Positions 34,071 through 47,840 of a stretch of DNA of 64,000 nt are shown here, piece by piece. The position numbers were made by a program, and so were the translations under genes. The stretch spans positions 15,554,611 to 15,618,610 of the forward strand of contig NC_135228.1 of the NCBI RefSeq assembly GCF_052324685.1. Direction: 5' to 3'. Every line of letters begins with the position of its first letter. The stretch's first letter is position 1. The notes under the pieces are model-generated. The model saw only the letters and a program-made list of their open reading frames with translations. It ran no database searches and had not been told where the DNA came from. The DNA comes from Brachyhypopomus gauderio (lineage: Eukaryota > Chordata > Actinopteri > Gymnotiformes > Hypopomidae).

Positions 34071-35361
34071 CTGCTCAGCCCTCTGTACTGTGCCAAGTAA
34101 CTATTGGGCAATAATTAAGGGACAGTCCGATATGAGAGGTGAATGATTGGAGGTTTTCTCAAATGGATTCAACAGTACTTTGTGGTTATGTAGTGACGCT
34201 CGTTAATTTCCAAAGGCCAATTATAGGATATACCTTTTTGAGGTATAGTATGGAGTGACTTTGTCAAGGGAGTTAATGAGGGTTTTATATATATATTTTT
34301 TTGAACATGTTAAAAGTATGTAATGCTGTTTCCCCTGATGTATAAAGACTTTTTGTTTAATTGGAAATCAACCATTTAGAAACTTTTTATGTACTACCAG
34401 CTGTTAATGTGACATTTTGCTAAATGTATAATTGCATTCATAATGAATATCAGTATTAATTGTTTTAGCCATAAGATGGTATCTAAGAATTATGTACTTT
34501 TAAGAAGTGTTACATATAATTTCTTAGTATAGAATCAGTATGTAATGTAATCTGGTAAATTCTTGAACATTCCTTATGTGGAGATTCTTTAGTGTTTAGT
34601 GTCTCATCTATAGTATTAGATAAAATAAGCTTTTGGAGTTAAAAGTAGGTAATGTGTAATGGTGGGTAGTCATTAATGTTATTGTGGTATAGGTTGCCTG
34701 ATTTTAGCAGAATCTTACACTGGGATATTCACACTAGCTGGGCCCTAGAGCATCCAGTTGCATTTCAGCAAAACATTACTGCAGTGCTCTTTTTATAACA
34801 ATCATGTTTAATGTTCACCACCTACTTCATTACAAAGGCCTAGCCTGTACCTATATTGTCTATTTAAGTACACCTATAATTGCATTTTTTTCTAATCATA
34901 AAGTGCAATTCCTCAGCCACTTACTACTTAACAGAACTGAGCTCTGGCATGTCTGGGATTTATTTTATACTTAGTATCATAGCTGGGTTAATAGTGGTCC
35001 TGTACCACTAATGAAAGGTCACAGGTAGAGTGACTTGTGAGTGTATATTATGCATGTGCTTATTCTAACCAAACATTCAGAATAAATGGAGATAAAAGCT
35101 CATCAAAATAGGTAAGGTTAAAAAAACATGTATAAATGTTTTCACTTGTTAAAGGTAAATTGCTTTTACCACAATTAAAATATTTTAATAACCTAGTCAG
35201 GAGGTAAATCTTGGAATTTATAACAAGTGGCAAAACAAACCAGACTGTAAATGACATCAGATAAGCAGCATTAAAGTGTTTAACCCAAAGCAATTAAATA
35301 AACTGAAGTCGGTGTACCCTGAATTTTTAAAAAGAGCCCATTTTACCACATACATACCAGA
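34071..35361 (+). other. Probable fam114a2 3' UTR and convergent intergenic space
   Basis: AT-rich and without an exon. An AATAAA at 35081-35086 is the first good plus-strand polyadenylation signal noticed after the fam114a2 stop, which would give a 3' UTR of about 1 kb. The mrps17 transcript converges from the other side. Confidence 0.4.
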
Positions 35362-35367
35362 TTTATT
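35362..35367 (-). terminator. mrps17: Probable mrps17 polyadenylation signal AATAAA
   Basis: The plus strand reads TTTATT, placing AATAAA about 46 bases beyond the mrps17 stop on the minus strand. Confidence 0.6.
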
Positions 35368-35412
35368 GACTATTTTAATTGGCAAGATATAAATCAGCAA
35401 GGATTCACAAGA

Positions 35413-36099
35413 CTATGAGGCAGATGGTGGGTGTGATGAAGATGCAGAAATGTTAAGCTGTCCCAGTTTTTCTGTTAGAGATGTCTCTGCTTGTTCTGTG
35501 GACTCTGTAAGAGGCTCCAGGAACTGCGGTCCAGCCACTCTCTTCCCAGTCAAGGGGTCAACCACTGCTCCGACTTTAAAGACTATCTCGGCCAGTTCAT
35601 GCTTCACGTGTTTTGATCTCCTTTCTGGTAACGCCTTCAGCAAAACAATGTCTCCAACAGTGCACTGCTGCAAGGCATCGTGGGCGAAGTACGTCTTCCT
35701 TTTGTTGTAGAACTGATATGAAATGAGAGCAATATTATGTTATATAAATAATGCATTGCAACTATAGTACAATTCAAGCATGCACATGATAAGCTTAAAG
35801 ATCTACAAAGTCACCGTCATTTCAAATTTGAGGTAACCTTACAATAGTGCGATACATTTGTACTTGAACAGTTGAGATCATCCAACAATACTGGAACTCT
35901 GAGTCCAGGTGAGGTGGGCATGTGCAAATAACAGACATATCCGTACTTTACTTAAAAGTATATCGGTTTCAAGTACCTTGAGCAAATACGAGTCTAGGAC
36001 TAATCTGGTAACCCGAACTTTTGCCGTCTTCCTCATCTTGGTTCCAATGACACGACCGATAACCCATTTTGCATGGACTGATGCTTGTGTGACCGACAT
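35413..36099 (-). CDS. mrps17: Mitochondrial ribosomal protein S17 (uS17m), complete
   Basis: Small-subunit protein of the mitochondrial ribosome, an OB-fold rRNA-binding protein of the uS17 family. Two coding exons on the minus strand: 36099-35977 and 35712-35413, totalling 423 bases (140 aa; human 130). The N-terminus [20 protein letters not shown] is followed by [20 protein letters not shown], then [40 protein letters not shown], and [19 protein letters not shown] near the C-terminus. The last 30 or so residues are Ser/Thr/Glu-rich and end [11 protein letters not shown], slightly longer than in mammals. A 5' UTR intron is likely: an acceptor (TTTCAG) lies at 36124-36129, just upstream of the ATG. 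Confidence 0.96.
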
Positions 36100-36920
36100 C
36101 GTTTTAGCCAAGACTTGCAATTCCTGAAACGGTCAAATTTGTACTTGAAAGGACGAAACACACATATTTCCACACATACATAAACTATTTCTTAAATAAA
36201 ATAATGCAGTGAAACCTACTTCACTTCACAGAATACGTCCGATTAGCTGTTGTGATGCTAGCCAACTAGCTATCCGTATGCAAAATGACAGCCTCAACAC
36301 TGAAACCAGTGAAATTTGTACGTGCGTTAGAGTATTTTCTGTCTAAAACGCCAAATGTTATACAAGATTAGTCCGTTAACGTAAACAGCTAGCCAAGTTA
36401 AAGGTCAGCAGTTAGTTGGCTTAATGAAAGATTCCGCATGGACATAGCGCAATGAATGTCAAAGCAAGCGGCGATTATTGATGACGTTACCTACGGTGGC
36501 CCAATAGAGAATTCTGAAGCGCTCCTGCTTCGCAAATGGTGGTTGGCCGACTGGCCACACTGACACATAAAACATATTTAATCAAGTGGTGCAGTTGATT
36601 TTATGTGTTTATGTATAGTACGGTACGGTTAAACACTAATTTAAATTTTTACATACACACAGAAATGGCTAGAAATGAGCTTTCGCTTTACTGGTAATAA
36701 TTTACACAACTTTTTAATAATAATAACAGTATGAACACACATTTATAACAAAAAAGATTACACGTCTAAAAAATATTGCTCATGTTGTATTTTATGCTCA
36801 TAAACATGATCATGAGTACATCATGTCTCCAGTGAACAGGGTCGTACTCCACGTTACATGGTTCAGTTATATACTGGCAGATGTGTATGTTATTAAACTA
36901 ACTCATCAGTATGGTCTGTG

Positions 36921-37066
36921 CAGGGGCGCAGATGGCACTGGGGACGGGGGGACATGTCCCCTCCAGATTTATATTGACCCCATCCGAAATCTAGCATCTA
37001 CAAGCATAAACGTATATATTGTACAGCTTGGTCCCCCTCACTTCAGAATTTCCATCTGCGCCGATG
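36921..37066. mobile_element. hAT-like miniature element (146 bp) with 8-bp target duplication
   Basis: The left end CAGGGGCGCAGATGG is inverted at the right end as CCATCTGCGCCGATG (13 of 15 bases match). The interior shows further inverted similarity (GGGGACATG...). The 8-bp direct repeat GGTCTGTG flanks it at 36913-36920 and 37067-37074. CAGGGG ends with 8-bp duplications are typical of hAT. It has no coding capacity. Confidence 0.78.
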
Positions 37067-40000
37067 GGTCTGTGTGGATAATTTGCACAAACTATTAGTG
37101 AATTACTGTCTTAAGTTAAACCATAGAACAAAGTTCTATAAGCAAAGCTCTTTTGTCTGTGGGCATTCCAATTCTTACTCTTGTTTGGCTTGTGTTTCTA
37201 ACTGGTGCGTGCACATGGGCCTTTGTGAAACAGAGATACATCTAAAATAAGGTAACGGGTCATACCATGCTCTAATGTGTGCTCAACACGACAAGCATAA
37301 GTAATCCCTGGTTGGGAATTGGACAAGTGCCAACACAGCACAATCTGGTATTAATCAGCAGAACACAGAAAACATGGCCTGTTGCTATGTTATTCCCATT
37401 TAAGGCAGTACAGGGTTAGGTCTCCATCAGTTTTAAATAGCTTTCTCCTTCCAAAACATACCATATACAATCAATAGCAAACAATAGATAAATGACATTA
37501 TTAGACATTTGTGTGGGATGAAATCACATATTATGAGCTACACTTCTAAGTGTACTCATGTGGCCACCACAGTTTAAAAGCCTGTAATCTACTTGTGGCC
37601 GTAGCATCTACATAGCCGTGGCATTAGTCAGAAACAGAGCATGAGGCCATGGGTGATGCATTCTTTATGTTTTCCTATGTGCCAATATTTAATAAAAGAT
37701 AATTGAAAACACCACAATAGATTGAACTATAAGTAAGCATATGATTAATGAGATAACTGAAAGTTCTCAACAGCTCTCAGCCGTAAAGATTTCATTACAA
37801 CTCCCATGTTCATTCATTTTGTATAGCTGACTCCTTCAAACTTTCACACTCCCACGGGGTTGTCTGTCAAATGTGACCAGACTGTTGCTCTTTCAGTGAG
37901 AGGTAAGCACAGAGTCTGATAAGAAACCAGAGGCAGGATAAGAAAATGGAGAGTTTAACTAGCTAGCACCCCACATAGCCCATATGTTGGTGGGAAATGG
38001 CAGTTCCATAAAGCTTGGAGAATATTTTTTTGGTTTACACATCTTTTTGCCCACAAAGTAAAAACAAAACCCAGTTTGACCAATCAATGACAATTACTGT
38101 GATTGATATATTGTTTGCTTTAATTATGTTCTCAGCCCTGCTTGTTAAGGCATATTTTATTACCCGGGTGTCTCAATATTAGAAAAGCAGTTTCCTCAAT
38201 ATTTGAAATGCAAAACAGAACTGTAAACATTTCATGCAACCAGATGGTGCCACGTGACTCTAGATAACTGTCCCTTGTACTGAGCTTTTGTATTTATTTT
38301 ATATTGATTGGCAAACATTTAAAGACCTTTCAGTTATGACAACTTTTGTGCAACTTGTGCAACATTTCCTTGTTGTGTATTAAAAAACAGGGAAATGGGG
38401 CTTCATCCTTTTGAGGTTATTTGAATATTTAGAAATATGTGCCCTTGCTTTATGGTGGAATTTATGGAGTAATGCTTCCTTAATGGTAATTTCTTACCCA
38501 AAGTGGGTGTAGCTCGTTCAGTGGATTTGCTTCTACCGTTACATGCCATTTAAATCTAAGAATGATAATACATGATCTGTGTATTTATGTGCTGTATTTA
38601 CATCTGTCTCAGCAGGTGACTTTTACCAGGTGACATCATTGCCTCCCACAAAACAACATGAGGTCAGTGTGGAAACACAGGCAGGCAGAGGAGCATAAAT
38701 CATTTAATAATTACTTAAATAATATTTTTCTCACTTAGATCACCTCATGGGCCATAGACTGTGAAAGTTTCCTTTTATGTCACACTTTCAACAACATCTA
38801 TTTCAGGGAAGTGGCATAAACACACATTATACACTGGAATATGGTATACAGGTTTCCTTGGGCATTTGCCCGATCACTTGACCAGAGTAGATCTACACCA
38901 TGTTGAACATATGTTTGTCATACCATTGTCTGCCAAGAACAAAAAGCTCATAGTCTTGCCATCCAGGAGGGGAGAGTTGTAGCTGTGAAATGAAACATAA
39001 AGGAGTGGAATCAGCTCACTTTAGGAAACAACGAGGTGTGTTGTGAAGACACATCTCAGAGACGCACTCTCAAACCCATGGGCTCCTCTCTCATATGACG
39101 TGGAGTCTAGTCTGGCTTTCATCAAAAGTACATGGTCACAAGGAACTGGGCCGCACACTGTAGCTAACCAATGGAGGTTCTGAGGTGGTGCACTGAGGAT
39201 TTGTTGTGACCACGGTAGTGTGTGTGTTGAGTCTAAAAAATACATTACTAATGCTCTTTAATGTTGGCATTAAAGGCATCTGCTGTCTTTGCCAGCTGTT
39301 AAACATGACATGTCCTCTGAAAGTCTTTGTTTTTTTAAGTTCCAGACCCTTAAGATGAACCATGGCAAGGGTTTTCAGCTTATTGTGGGATGTTTACATG
39401 TTTACATTGTGTGATGTTTACAAACATTACACGTTTTTGCGTTCTCTGGCCTTATGCTCTTTTAGAAATGTTTAATTACCAATTACATCTGCACTCCTTT
39501 AAAAACAGACCTTAGCCTAAAAGATTAAAATTTAACTGTGGAAATCTGTATTCACTGGACTCAATTAGACCAAAAGTGTAGTTTTGATGCGATGAAATGC
39601 ACAAGTGATTTAATGTTCATTTTGAGAATGAACTCAAGGACAATGCTAGTGTTCACAGACTCCAGTTCATGTATTTTTTGTTGCACAGAGCAGATAGTAG
39701 ATCCGGGGACACCCCAACCAAAGGGTGAATGCTGTTTTGAAGGCTAAACGAGACACAACACATTACTTAATAAACCGACATCACAGCATTTGTTGAACTG
39801 AGACTATTGACATATTTCCAGTGCTCTAATTGCCTTGGGTAGTGCTTGGCAGATTTATTTTTTCGCACCAGGAGCCAGAACATTGTTGTAGGGACTCTTA
39901 CACTGCAGGAAATGATACTCCTTTACACTCGGTTAAACATAACATCACTCTAATATCTTTGAGCCCTTACAGCTGCTCAGGGTCCATGTAATTTTTGTAG

Positions 40001-42339
40001 ACAACTACAAAGCCTACAGGAACCAAAGAATATGAATCTGAAGATACTTGGCACATTCTATAGCTATACACCATATTCTCCCATCAACATTCAATATAAT
40101 AGTGAATGTTTTCCCTTGAAATGCTTCCTCTCTGGAGACCCTTGTCTTCTTTGTCCTTTTTTTCTAACTGGAGAGCCCTTTTATATATGTAGTTCAACAC
40201 TGGTTCACTGATAACAGTGGACACAGAGTGAGGACATTCAAGCAATGAATTATTCACATTTGCAACAGAGGAGTCATCGTTTTCCACTGGGAAGGAATGA
40301 TTCGATTTTAGACTTTGCCAGACAGGGCTTAGGTCTAGAGTGCCTGCAATGAAGCTGTGGGGGTGTGTGTGTGTTTTGTTTTGTTTTTCTCTAAAATGTC
40401 ACAGTTTAATGTGCTTTTACAATCATGTTATCACAAAATAGATATGCTTTCGTGTTGTGTCTTGTTCAAAACCAAATCTATCTGTAGGATGTTAACCTAT
40501 GAAGTTGTTCATTACTGTTTACTTAATATGAAAGTTAGCTTTCTGTCTTACATTTTGCTGGCTCTAACTGCATGCACCATTAAATGTCCAATGCTATTAT
40601 TTGATTTTCAGCTGTGTTTACAGCGACTCTGCACTTTTAAATTAACGTGTGGCACTTTTTGGTGCGCAGGTGTAACTGTGCTGTAATTGTGGTCTCAACT
40701 CTGGTCGTCCAGTTGGACTGCTGTCCATTTACAGTAGCCCTCGTGTTACAGTGATAGCATTGCGCGTCACTTATGGCAGGCGTGAGTAACAACACGGCCA
40801 GTGAGAGCCAGTATGTGAAATGGCATCGCACCAGCAATGCTGACAGATTAAGTGTTATGTCAAACATAAAACAACAGTCCTGTTCAAACACCATAGATGT
40901 GTTCAACTTCAGACCAGTGATGTCATACAAATGGCCTGGTCCAGACTGTAGATAACATAGCTGAGGCTAACCCATATCTTGAAGTTTGATGGAAAGGCAA
41001 CTTAGATGCTAGATCAGTTTACTGACACTGGCATATATTTTAAGAGACGTATTGAGTAATTGTTACTGTCACAACAATTAGTCCTATCAAAGCTTGTATT
41101 TAGGTTTGTGGGGATCTGTAATGGATCAAGCATAAACTGTCTCAAAGTCTGTGTTACATGATTTGGCACAGAGGTTAATGTGTAATACACTGAGACACTG
41201 AGACCAAATACACATCTTATTATCTACAAATAATAGATCAAAAGGACAGCTCACATAACAGCATTCAGAACAACAACACTTCTTCATCCTGTCGATTTAT
41301 GACAGTGCATGTGAACATGTGTAGTCACATAAAGCTAATAAAAAGTCTTTGCTAGTCAACTCCGCCCCCACCCAGATCCACCCACCACCCCCTACCCCCA
41401 CCCCACCCCACCCGCCATCTCTGCTATGACGTGGCACTGTTCAGGTACATTCCCCCAAAGAGAATGTCATTAGCCAGAGTGTTGACTGACAACACACTAC
41501 GCATTGTTTTATTTTCTCTCTCTCCCCTGTATGGTATTGGCTGATTCAATTCCCCAGGTATTATTTGCTCAGAAATGAAGTCTGTGAGCTCTGATGCTGT
41601 GGATATACCCTGTGCTCACCACACAGGCATGAAACAAGCCTATATTTACCACCCATGCTTAATGTTTGATACCATGGTGGTACACATGATTTATGGCATG
41701 GCACGAAAAGCATACTTCTGTTTTTCTCGACTTTTTTTTGAAGGTGCCAGACTGTCAATAAAAATGGTGATGTAAGACAGGCACTTAAGTCAAGATGTTA
41801 ACGTGAAGAGACGTGAAATAGGTCACAAATGTGTTAGAGTGCATTAAAACTAAGTGGTCATAAAGCATCAAAGCTAGAATTATGACCTCATAGAAGCACT
41901 CTTGTGTAGTACACTAACATAGACTACCATGCTTTGACTATTCAGTACACAGACTTTCTCATATTTTACCAATACTTTAACTTTAGTATTAAAGTTATTC
42001 TTTTTCAGATGACTTAACATGGATTAAATAAGTCTTTAGGGTTTGCAATTGTAAAAACATATGAGGGTGTAACCAAAATTATTTGAGCCATTCTCTTTTT
42101 GAATGAATGTTAAAAAAACAAAATAAAATAAACAAAATGGTTATGGATCTTTCTAATTACCCAAGTCTTCATTGTGCACATTTGAGATCATCGGGCAACT
42201 TGTGCCAAATCAAACAATTATTGTCATGTCCTCTTTCCGTTTTAGCCCGTTAGATGCATAAACAAACCACTACTGTCTGATTAAACGTTGGGCTCGGTTG
42301 AGTTAGCATGCCCTGTAAGCTGACTGCTTGGAAGGCATG

Positions 42340-42950
42340 GGGTACCTTTTCCCCAGAGGCTCACCTTTGAATACGGAGGTTTTGTTTCCTAGGGGCTCAC
42401 CACTGAACAGGGAGGATCTTTTTCCTAGGGACTCGCCTCTGAACAGGGAAGATCTTTTTCCTAGGGACTCACCTCTGAACAGGGAAGATCTTTTTCCTGG
42501 GGACTCACCTCTGAACAGGAAGGATCTTTTTCCTGGGGACTCACCTCTGAACAGGAAGGAACTTTTTCCTGGGGACTCACCTCTGAACACGGAGGAACTT
42601 TTTCCTAGGGGTTCACCTCTGAACAGGGAGGATCTTTTTCCTAGGGGTTCACCTCTGAACAGGGAGGATCTTTTTCCTAGGGGTTCACCTCTGAACAGGG
42701 AGGATCTTTTTCCTAGGGGCTCACCTCTGAACAGGGAGGATCTTTTTCCTGGGGACTCACCTCTGAACAGGAAGGATCTTTTTCCTGGGGACTCACCTCT
42801 GAACAGGAAGGAACTTTTTCCTGGGGACTCACCTCTGAACACGGAGGAACTTTTTCCTAGGGGTTCACCTCTGAACAGGGAGGATCTTTTTCCTAGGGGT
42901 TCACCTCTGAACAGGGAGGATCTTTTTCCTAGGGGCTCACCCCTGGATTA
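42340..42950. repeat. 36-bp minisatellite, about 17 copies, with 252-bp higher-order repeat
   Basis: The unit reads CTGAACAGGGAGGATCTTTT then TCCTAGGGGTTCACCT (36 bases), about 17 near-perfect copies. Variant units recur in the same order: AACAGGAAGGATC at 42514 is repeated at 42766, exactly 252 bases (seven units) later, together with its neighbours. Because 36 is divisible by three, both strands stay open (207 codons plus, 179 minus). I see no start context, splice site or family that would make it a gene. Confidence 0.95.
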
Positions 42951-44463
42951 ACCTCCTTCCCTCTGGTGCTGCTGGCTCCTCGAAGAGCGTGATCTCATTG
43001 GTGTTCCGCTGCCTCCCCTTCCCAACCCCGCCCTGCCACCTCTTTATTCCTTGTGAAGCCTCATCCTGATGTTATTCTTTTATATTACTCATCTTCAAGA
43101 GTGCGTAATGCAAAACATTTAAGTCCTCTGAGGTGCAAGGACCTTCCTCTCATCGAATCACGTCACAAAGTTGGCTGGACCTTTGCTGATACCTCATTCT
43201 CATTCGCGTTGGGAACCTTATCCATCAGTGTATGCGGGTGGCTTGTTTCCAGGTGGCCCTGTGCTAATTGTTTCACAAATTAGTTTCAAGCTAATTTACT
43301 GGTCTACAGCAATTCCAAATTATCTTCAAGCATTTCAATCTGTTTGTTCACCTGTTACTCTAGAACTCAGATTTGTTGGATAGTATCAAATCAGATGGAG
43401 GGCTCTACCAAAACACCTCTATTGAAATAACAGCCAATGATCCAGAACACTAATGTGGCCAATCATAAATTGTGCGGTTCCATTACAAAGATTTTATGCG
43501 ATACTAAATGGACCATACTTGCTTTTAAGCACTGCATGTTTCAGTACCATTTTGACTGAAGCATTCGTTCAAATTTGCCATTTAAAGAGATTCCCTGGAT
43601 CACCAACAGTGATCTAACAGTAAATTAATCAAAAACTGAGAGACATGGTGACATGATTTAATCTGAGAGGTGGAGAGAATATGTCTAGAAGAATGGACAG
43701 AAATTAATAGAGGATTAAAAGATAATACTGCATGATGATGATGTAAGTTAAACTGTCTCCCATCCTTCAGTCAAACCTCTCAGTCGATCCTGAGGTTCTA
43801 CAGCAGATGGTTCCTCTTCCCAGATTTTGTCGCTTCCACAAGCCTCCATTTACGACAAAATTAGATTAACTGACCTCTAGTGCTGTACCGTACTTCCTTG
43901 GGACATTGTTATTGTTATATTATTGTTTTGACCCCCATGCAGGTTCAGACTAGTGAATTATGGGAAAGGTCCTTTTGGTAGGCGACATTATACGACATAA
44001 CTCATGTGACGTAAGACTCATTCATGTTGGTTTTAAGACTGTCCCACATCTGCTTCTGATGTGTTCATCATAAAGATTGTACTCTTTACGATAAGACTGA
44101 CCACTCAGCATTGTGACCTCTTTTAATGAGCACTCCTATGTAAACGTTACTCTACCAGACTCTGGGCGTTCCAAGCTGTGACTTGCTTTTCCACACAAGC
44201 TACAACTGAAAAAAGGCAGGTATGTGAATAATTGCATTTTGATTCTTTTTGCATTCCAGATGTCCCATTGTTAATACATTCACAGAGCATCATTCACCTC
44301 ACATGTGGAACTGCGTGAGGAGAACAGTATTCTTTAACACCTTGCTTTGAATTGACCATTTGTTTTTACTGTGAGGTCTAAAACTTTTACCTCATAAAAC
44401 TCACAACATGTTGTTTGTGCAGACTAAATCAATCAAATCATAACTAGTCTGGCTGTCACATAT

Positions 44464-44490
44464 CCCCCCCCCCCCCCCCCCCCCCCCCCC
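44464..44490. repeat. C27 homopolymer
   Basis: Uninterrupted cytosine run in intergenic DNA, prone to slippage and to length error in assembly. Confidence 0.95.
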
Positions 44491-45430
44491 ACTGAACTAC
44501 AGAACATCTAAACTCTGATTCTATTCCACTGCTGCTTTCATATAACCTGGGATCTTATCGATCCAATCAGCACAAACATCTCCAGCATCACTAATAAACT
44601 CTCTTTATCTAGAAAAGGTGTCTAACTCAGCAAGTTTGCTTTATTCTGTGGTCATTCTGCAAATGACATCTTTATCCTTTTGCATTTATGCACCTGGGGT
44701 GGGCCAATGCCACCCTGGTAGTGAAATCAGTCCAGATTAAACAACGCAGAGCAGACGATGACAGGTTTTAGGGATTATTGCACTAGACTGCACTGCCTTA
44801 GGTAAGCAATCAATAATATAATCTATTCATCAGTGTTTGGAATATATTTAGCTCTTTTGTTTGTATATCACCAATTCCTGTAAAATATTATCCGATTCTA
44901 ACTCATCTATGAGGACTGTCACAATTTATCATATATGCCATATTATTTGGAGCTATAAAACCTATTTCTGATAGCTCTTCTAAAACCAAGCCTTGTTTAA
45001 ATGGTCCGAGAGCCTCGGGACCTGAACCAGGCAGGCACATCCTTATATAGGCAGCAGACATTAGGTAAACGCAAGGTAGACATTAGGTAAACTAAAAATG
45101 GGCACTTTCAGTCAGCAGTTTTATTCATAACTGTGATATGCCTCTCTCAGCTGGCACAGAGAGCGCCGTTCTGGACACACCACAGCAGAGTTTGTAAGTG
45201 TGTGTGCGTAAGTGTCAGGGAATCTGGGGGGAGCATGAGGGTTTGATAGTGTCCAGGAACGAGAGCTGGAGTATAGACGTAAGACGTGCAATGATTTTGG
45301 AGTGCACAGATCTCACTAAGTATTTATAACTTCTCCTTTGCAGCAATTTAGGTGAGAGGATCAGAGGACACAATAAAATTCCTAGACACACATCAAATTA
45401 ATAATAAACCTACTTGTATCAAAGGAACTC

Positions 45431-45904
45431 ACACCCAGTCTTTAGCCTGGATCTTCCAGGTGGTGAACATGTGCTCTTTCCTCTAAACCAAAGAGCCAGC
45501 AGACAGATTGCACAAATGATTTCCTCAGTGACAGTTTCTATCACACTGCCCTCTCTGTCAGGGTGCACACATGTCACGCGCACATTCCACTGTGCACTTT
45601 GAACATTCCATGTGTTCCTCACCCATCACCCGGGGTCACACCCATACCCCTCACCAGAGGATAACACTGGGATTCACACCATCCTCTCACAGCAGGGGGT
45701 TCCTTTACCCATGGGCACACTCCCAATGACCACACAATACCATCTGATACCATTTGTTGCAACGGCTGGGGGCAGCAAGCACACCCAGATCTTCCAGGTG
45801 GTAAACATATGTTCTGACCACCAGACTAAGGACCCAGCTTTCTGCCACAGAGGCCAGAACACACATTTACCTTCCTGAGTGATTGTCTCCATCTCAGTAC
45901 CTCG
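45431..45904. repeat. Pair of degenerate direct repeats about 340 bp apart
   Basis: Copy A (45431-45553) and copy B (45781-45904) share ACACCCAG, ATCTTCCAGGTGGT(G/A)AACAT, and further on TTCCT(C/G)AGTGA and CTATCACA/CCATCTCA. Read on the minus strand, copy B begins like a tRNA D-arm (CCTTAGTCTGGTGGTCAG), so tRNA-derived SINE heads are possible. The family was not identified. Confidence 0.5.
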
Positions 45905-47699
45905 CTATACTATAATAATTATTACATCTGCACAGACCTCCATTACCTCCATTTCATTCTGGCTACAGCTTATCTGCCTGGGAGAGAAATGTATACTTCT
46001 GCCGTTCAGTTCCTTATTTGGTCTCTGATTATTTCATCACATAACTATGTTAGCCCATCAAAACTGTACATGTAAAAATGGTTTCAGTCATGTTTCTAGC
46101 AAGGCAGTAAAAGCAAGCCTTTTGTGTCCAATTACGGTATTTCACAGATATGGGATTACACAACCTAAGGCCCCATTCCATATCACATCCATTGTTTATT
46201 AAAAAGACCTTAGACAATGGCTGGAGTAGTCCAGTCAATAGCCAGTGTCTTAATGTACAAGCTGTCACTAGATCAAATTTGAAGATTGTTTTTAAATTGT
46301 CTGCTTATGAACATCGGTGTGTGATCATATATAAGGTAATAATTAAAAAAACACTGGAGGTATGGTTATTCTGTCATGATGTGATTTACCAAAAGCAATT
46401 TATCTTACACGGCAACTGATAAGCACATGTAAATAGTCAATGCATATATTGTGAAGATTCAAAATATAAAAGCAGTTTGATATGCACTCACACAACCTGC
46501 TAAGATGCTCAACTGAAAAAAAAAAGGAATCAAAACTTTCTCAGAAATTTGAATTCTGCTTTGAGCACATTGTGGTCTGATGAGTGCAGCATGGTAATAG
46601 TGCAAATAAGGTGTGCTGATGCTTACCATCTGGTTCCAGGGCTGAAAATAGACGACTTGTTTGAGCACAAAGTACGAGCTGTGTGTGTGTTGTGATTTAA
46701 AAAAAATAATGTAAATGGTTTGGACGCTGTTATGTTACTGGTTTCTGTTTATTCCTGAAGTATATTGGCCTTCGAATGCATACATATAAAACATGCATAA
46801 TGTAATGTTTCCCAATGACTTGCCTTTTGTGTGGTCAGGCGTTTATGTGAGAAGTCCTCAGACAGCCACACACTCACACACACATCTGGCGAATATGTGA
46901 TCTTACGTTCAATTTCAGAATATGTCTATCAGTGGGGCGATGACCTAATCTTCACTCTTGCCAAAACCTAAAAACTTGTACTCTTGTGCAGACCTCTTGG
47001 CAAAAGGCTTGCAGCCCAAACAAGGAGAGCTAGACAATCAAAATGTAAAACGTAACTGAAGGAGGGAGGAATGTGGTTTCTGTCCAGGATTCCCCCTTGG
47101 AGTCTTGGCAAAGCTGGCAATGATACCAGAGTGAAAACCTAATTGTGAAAATTATACTGAATGGATCTGATGTATCTGAGACCATGTAAACTACATGTAC
47201 ATGTACAAGAGAACCACTGCTAAATGACCATGAGTAAAAGTACAAATTTGTTAAGGACACCTTACACAAAAATCCTCCTATAAGAATATGGTAAGCAAAT
47301 GAAGGTGTTTGTGTTGTTTTATCCAGGTTTATCTCAAATCAGTTTGTTCAACAATCAGTTATACTCAATATTTATAATCAATAAATATACATTACTGATA
47401 TGACTTCATGTGTTTCTCAGGAAATTACACTTTGAAAGCAAATTAGATTACTGGCATCCTGCCAAACTCCTTTGAGCTGATACAAATTGAGTTACCAATT
47501 TTATGTAGCTATCAGTATATCTTGTGTGTATATGGCTGTATTAAAAGAAACAAAAATAACCACCTCAAAATACCCTTATCTAAACTGTTTTGAATTTTCT
47601 CTTAAGCAACAGCTTGAAGAAAAATGGCATGCTATTGGAGACAAGTCAGAATATCTGGCAGACAGGACATTTTCTTTTAGTGGACTAAGATGCTGTTTT

Positions 47700-47840
47700 T
47701 TCCATCTTGCTCTATTTCTCTCTCTTGTTCTCACTCTCTCTCTCTCCCCTCTCTCCCTCTCTCTGACACTCTTTCTCTCTCTCCCTCTCTCTTTCTGTCT
47801 TCCTCTTTCTCTCTCTGTCTCAATTTCTCTCCACCCCTCC
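47700..47840. repeat. CT-rich polypyrimidine tract upstream of eln
   Basis: About 140 bases of CTCT-type sequence on the plus strand, ending 250 bases before the eln start. Its open frame is low complexity and not a gene. Confidence 0.9.

Noticed and set aside
36823-37098. 91-codon frame across 36.8-37.1 kb
   Set aside because: It spans the hAT-like miniature element and its flanks and resembles no family.
42340-42950. CRISPR-like array
   Set aside because: The units are contiguous with no spacers, and the genome is a vertebrate.
42303-42951. Long open frames on both strands as repeat-protein genes
   Set aside because: They follow automatically from a 36-bp unit without stops. No start, splice or conservation evidence.
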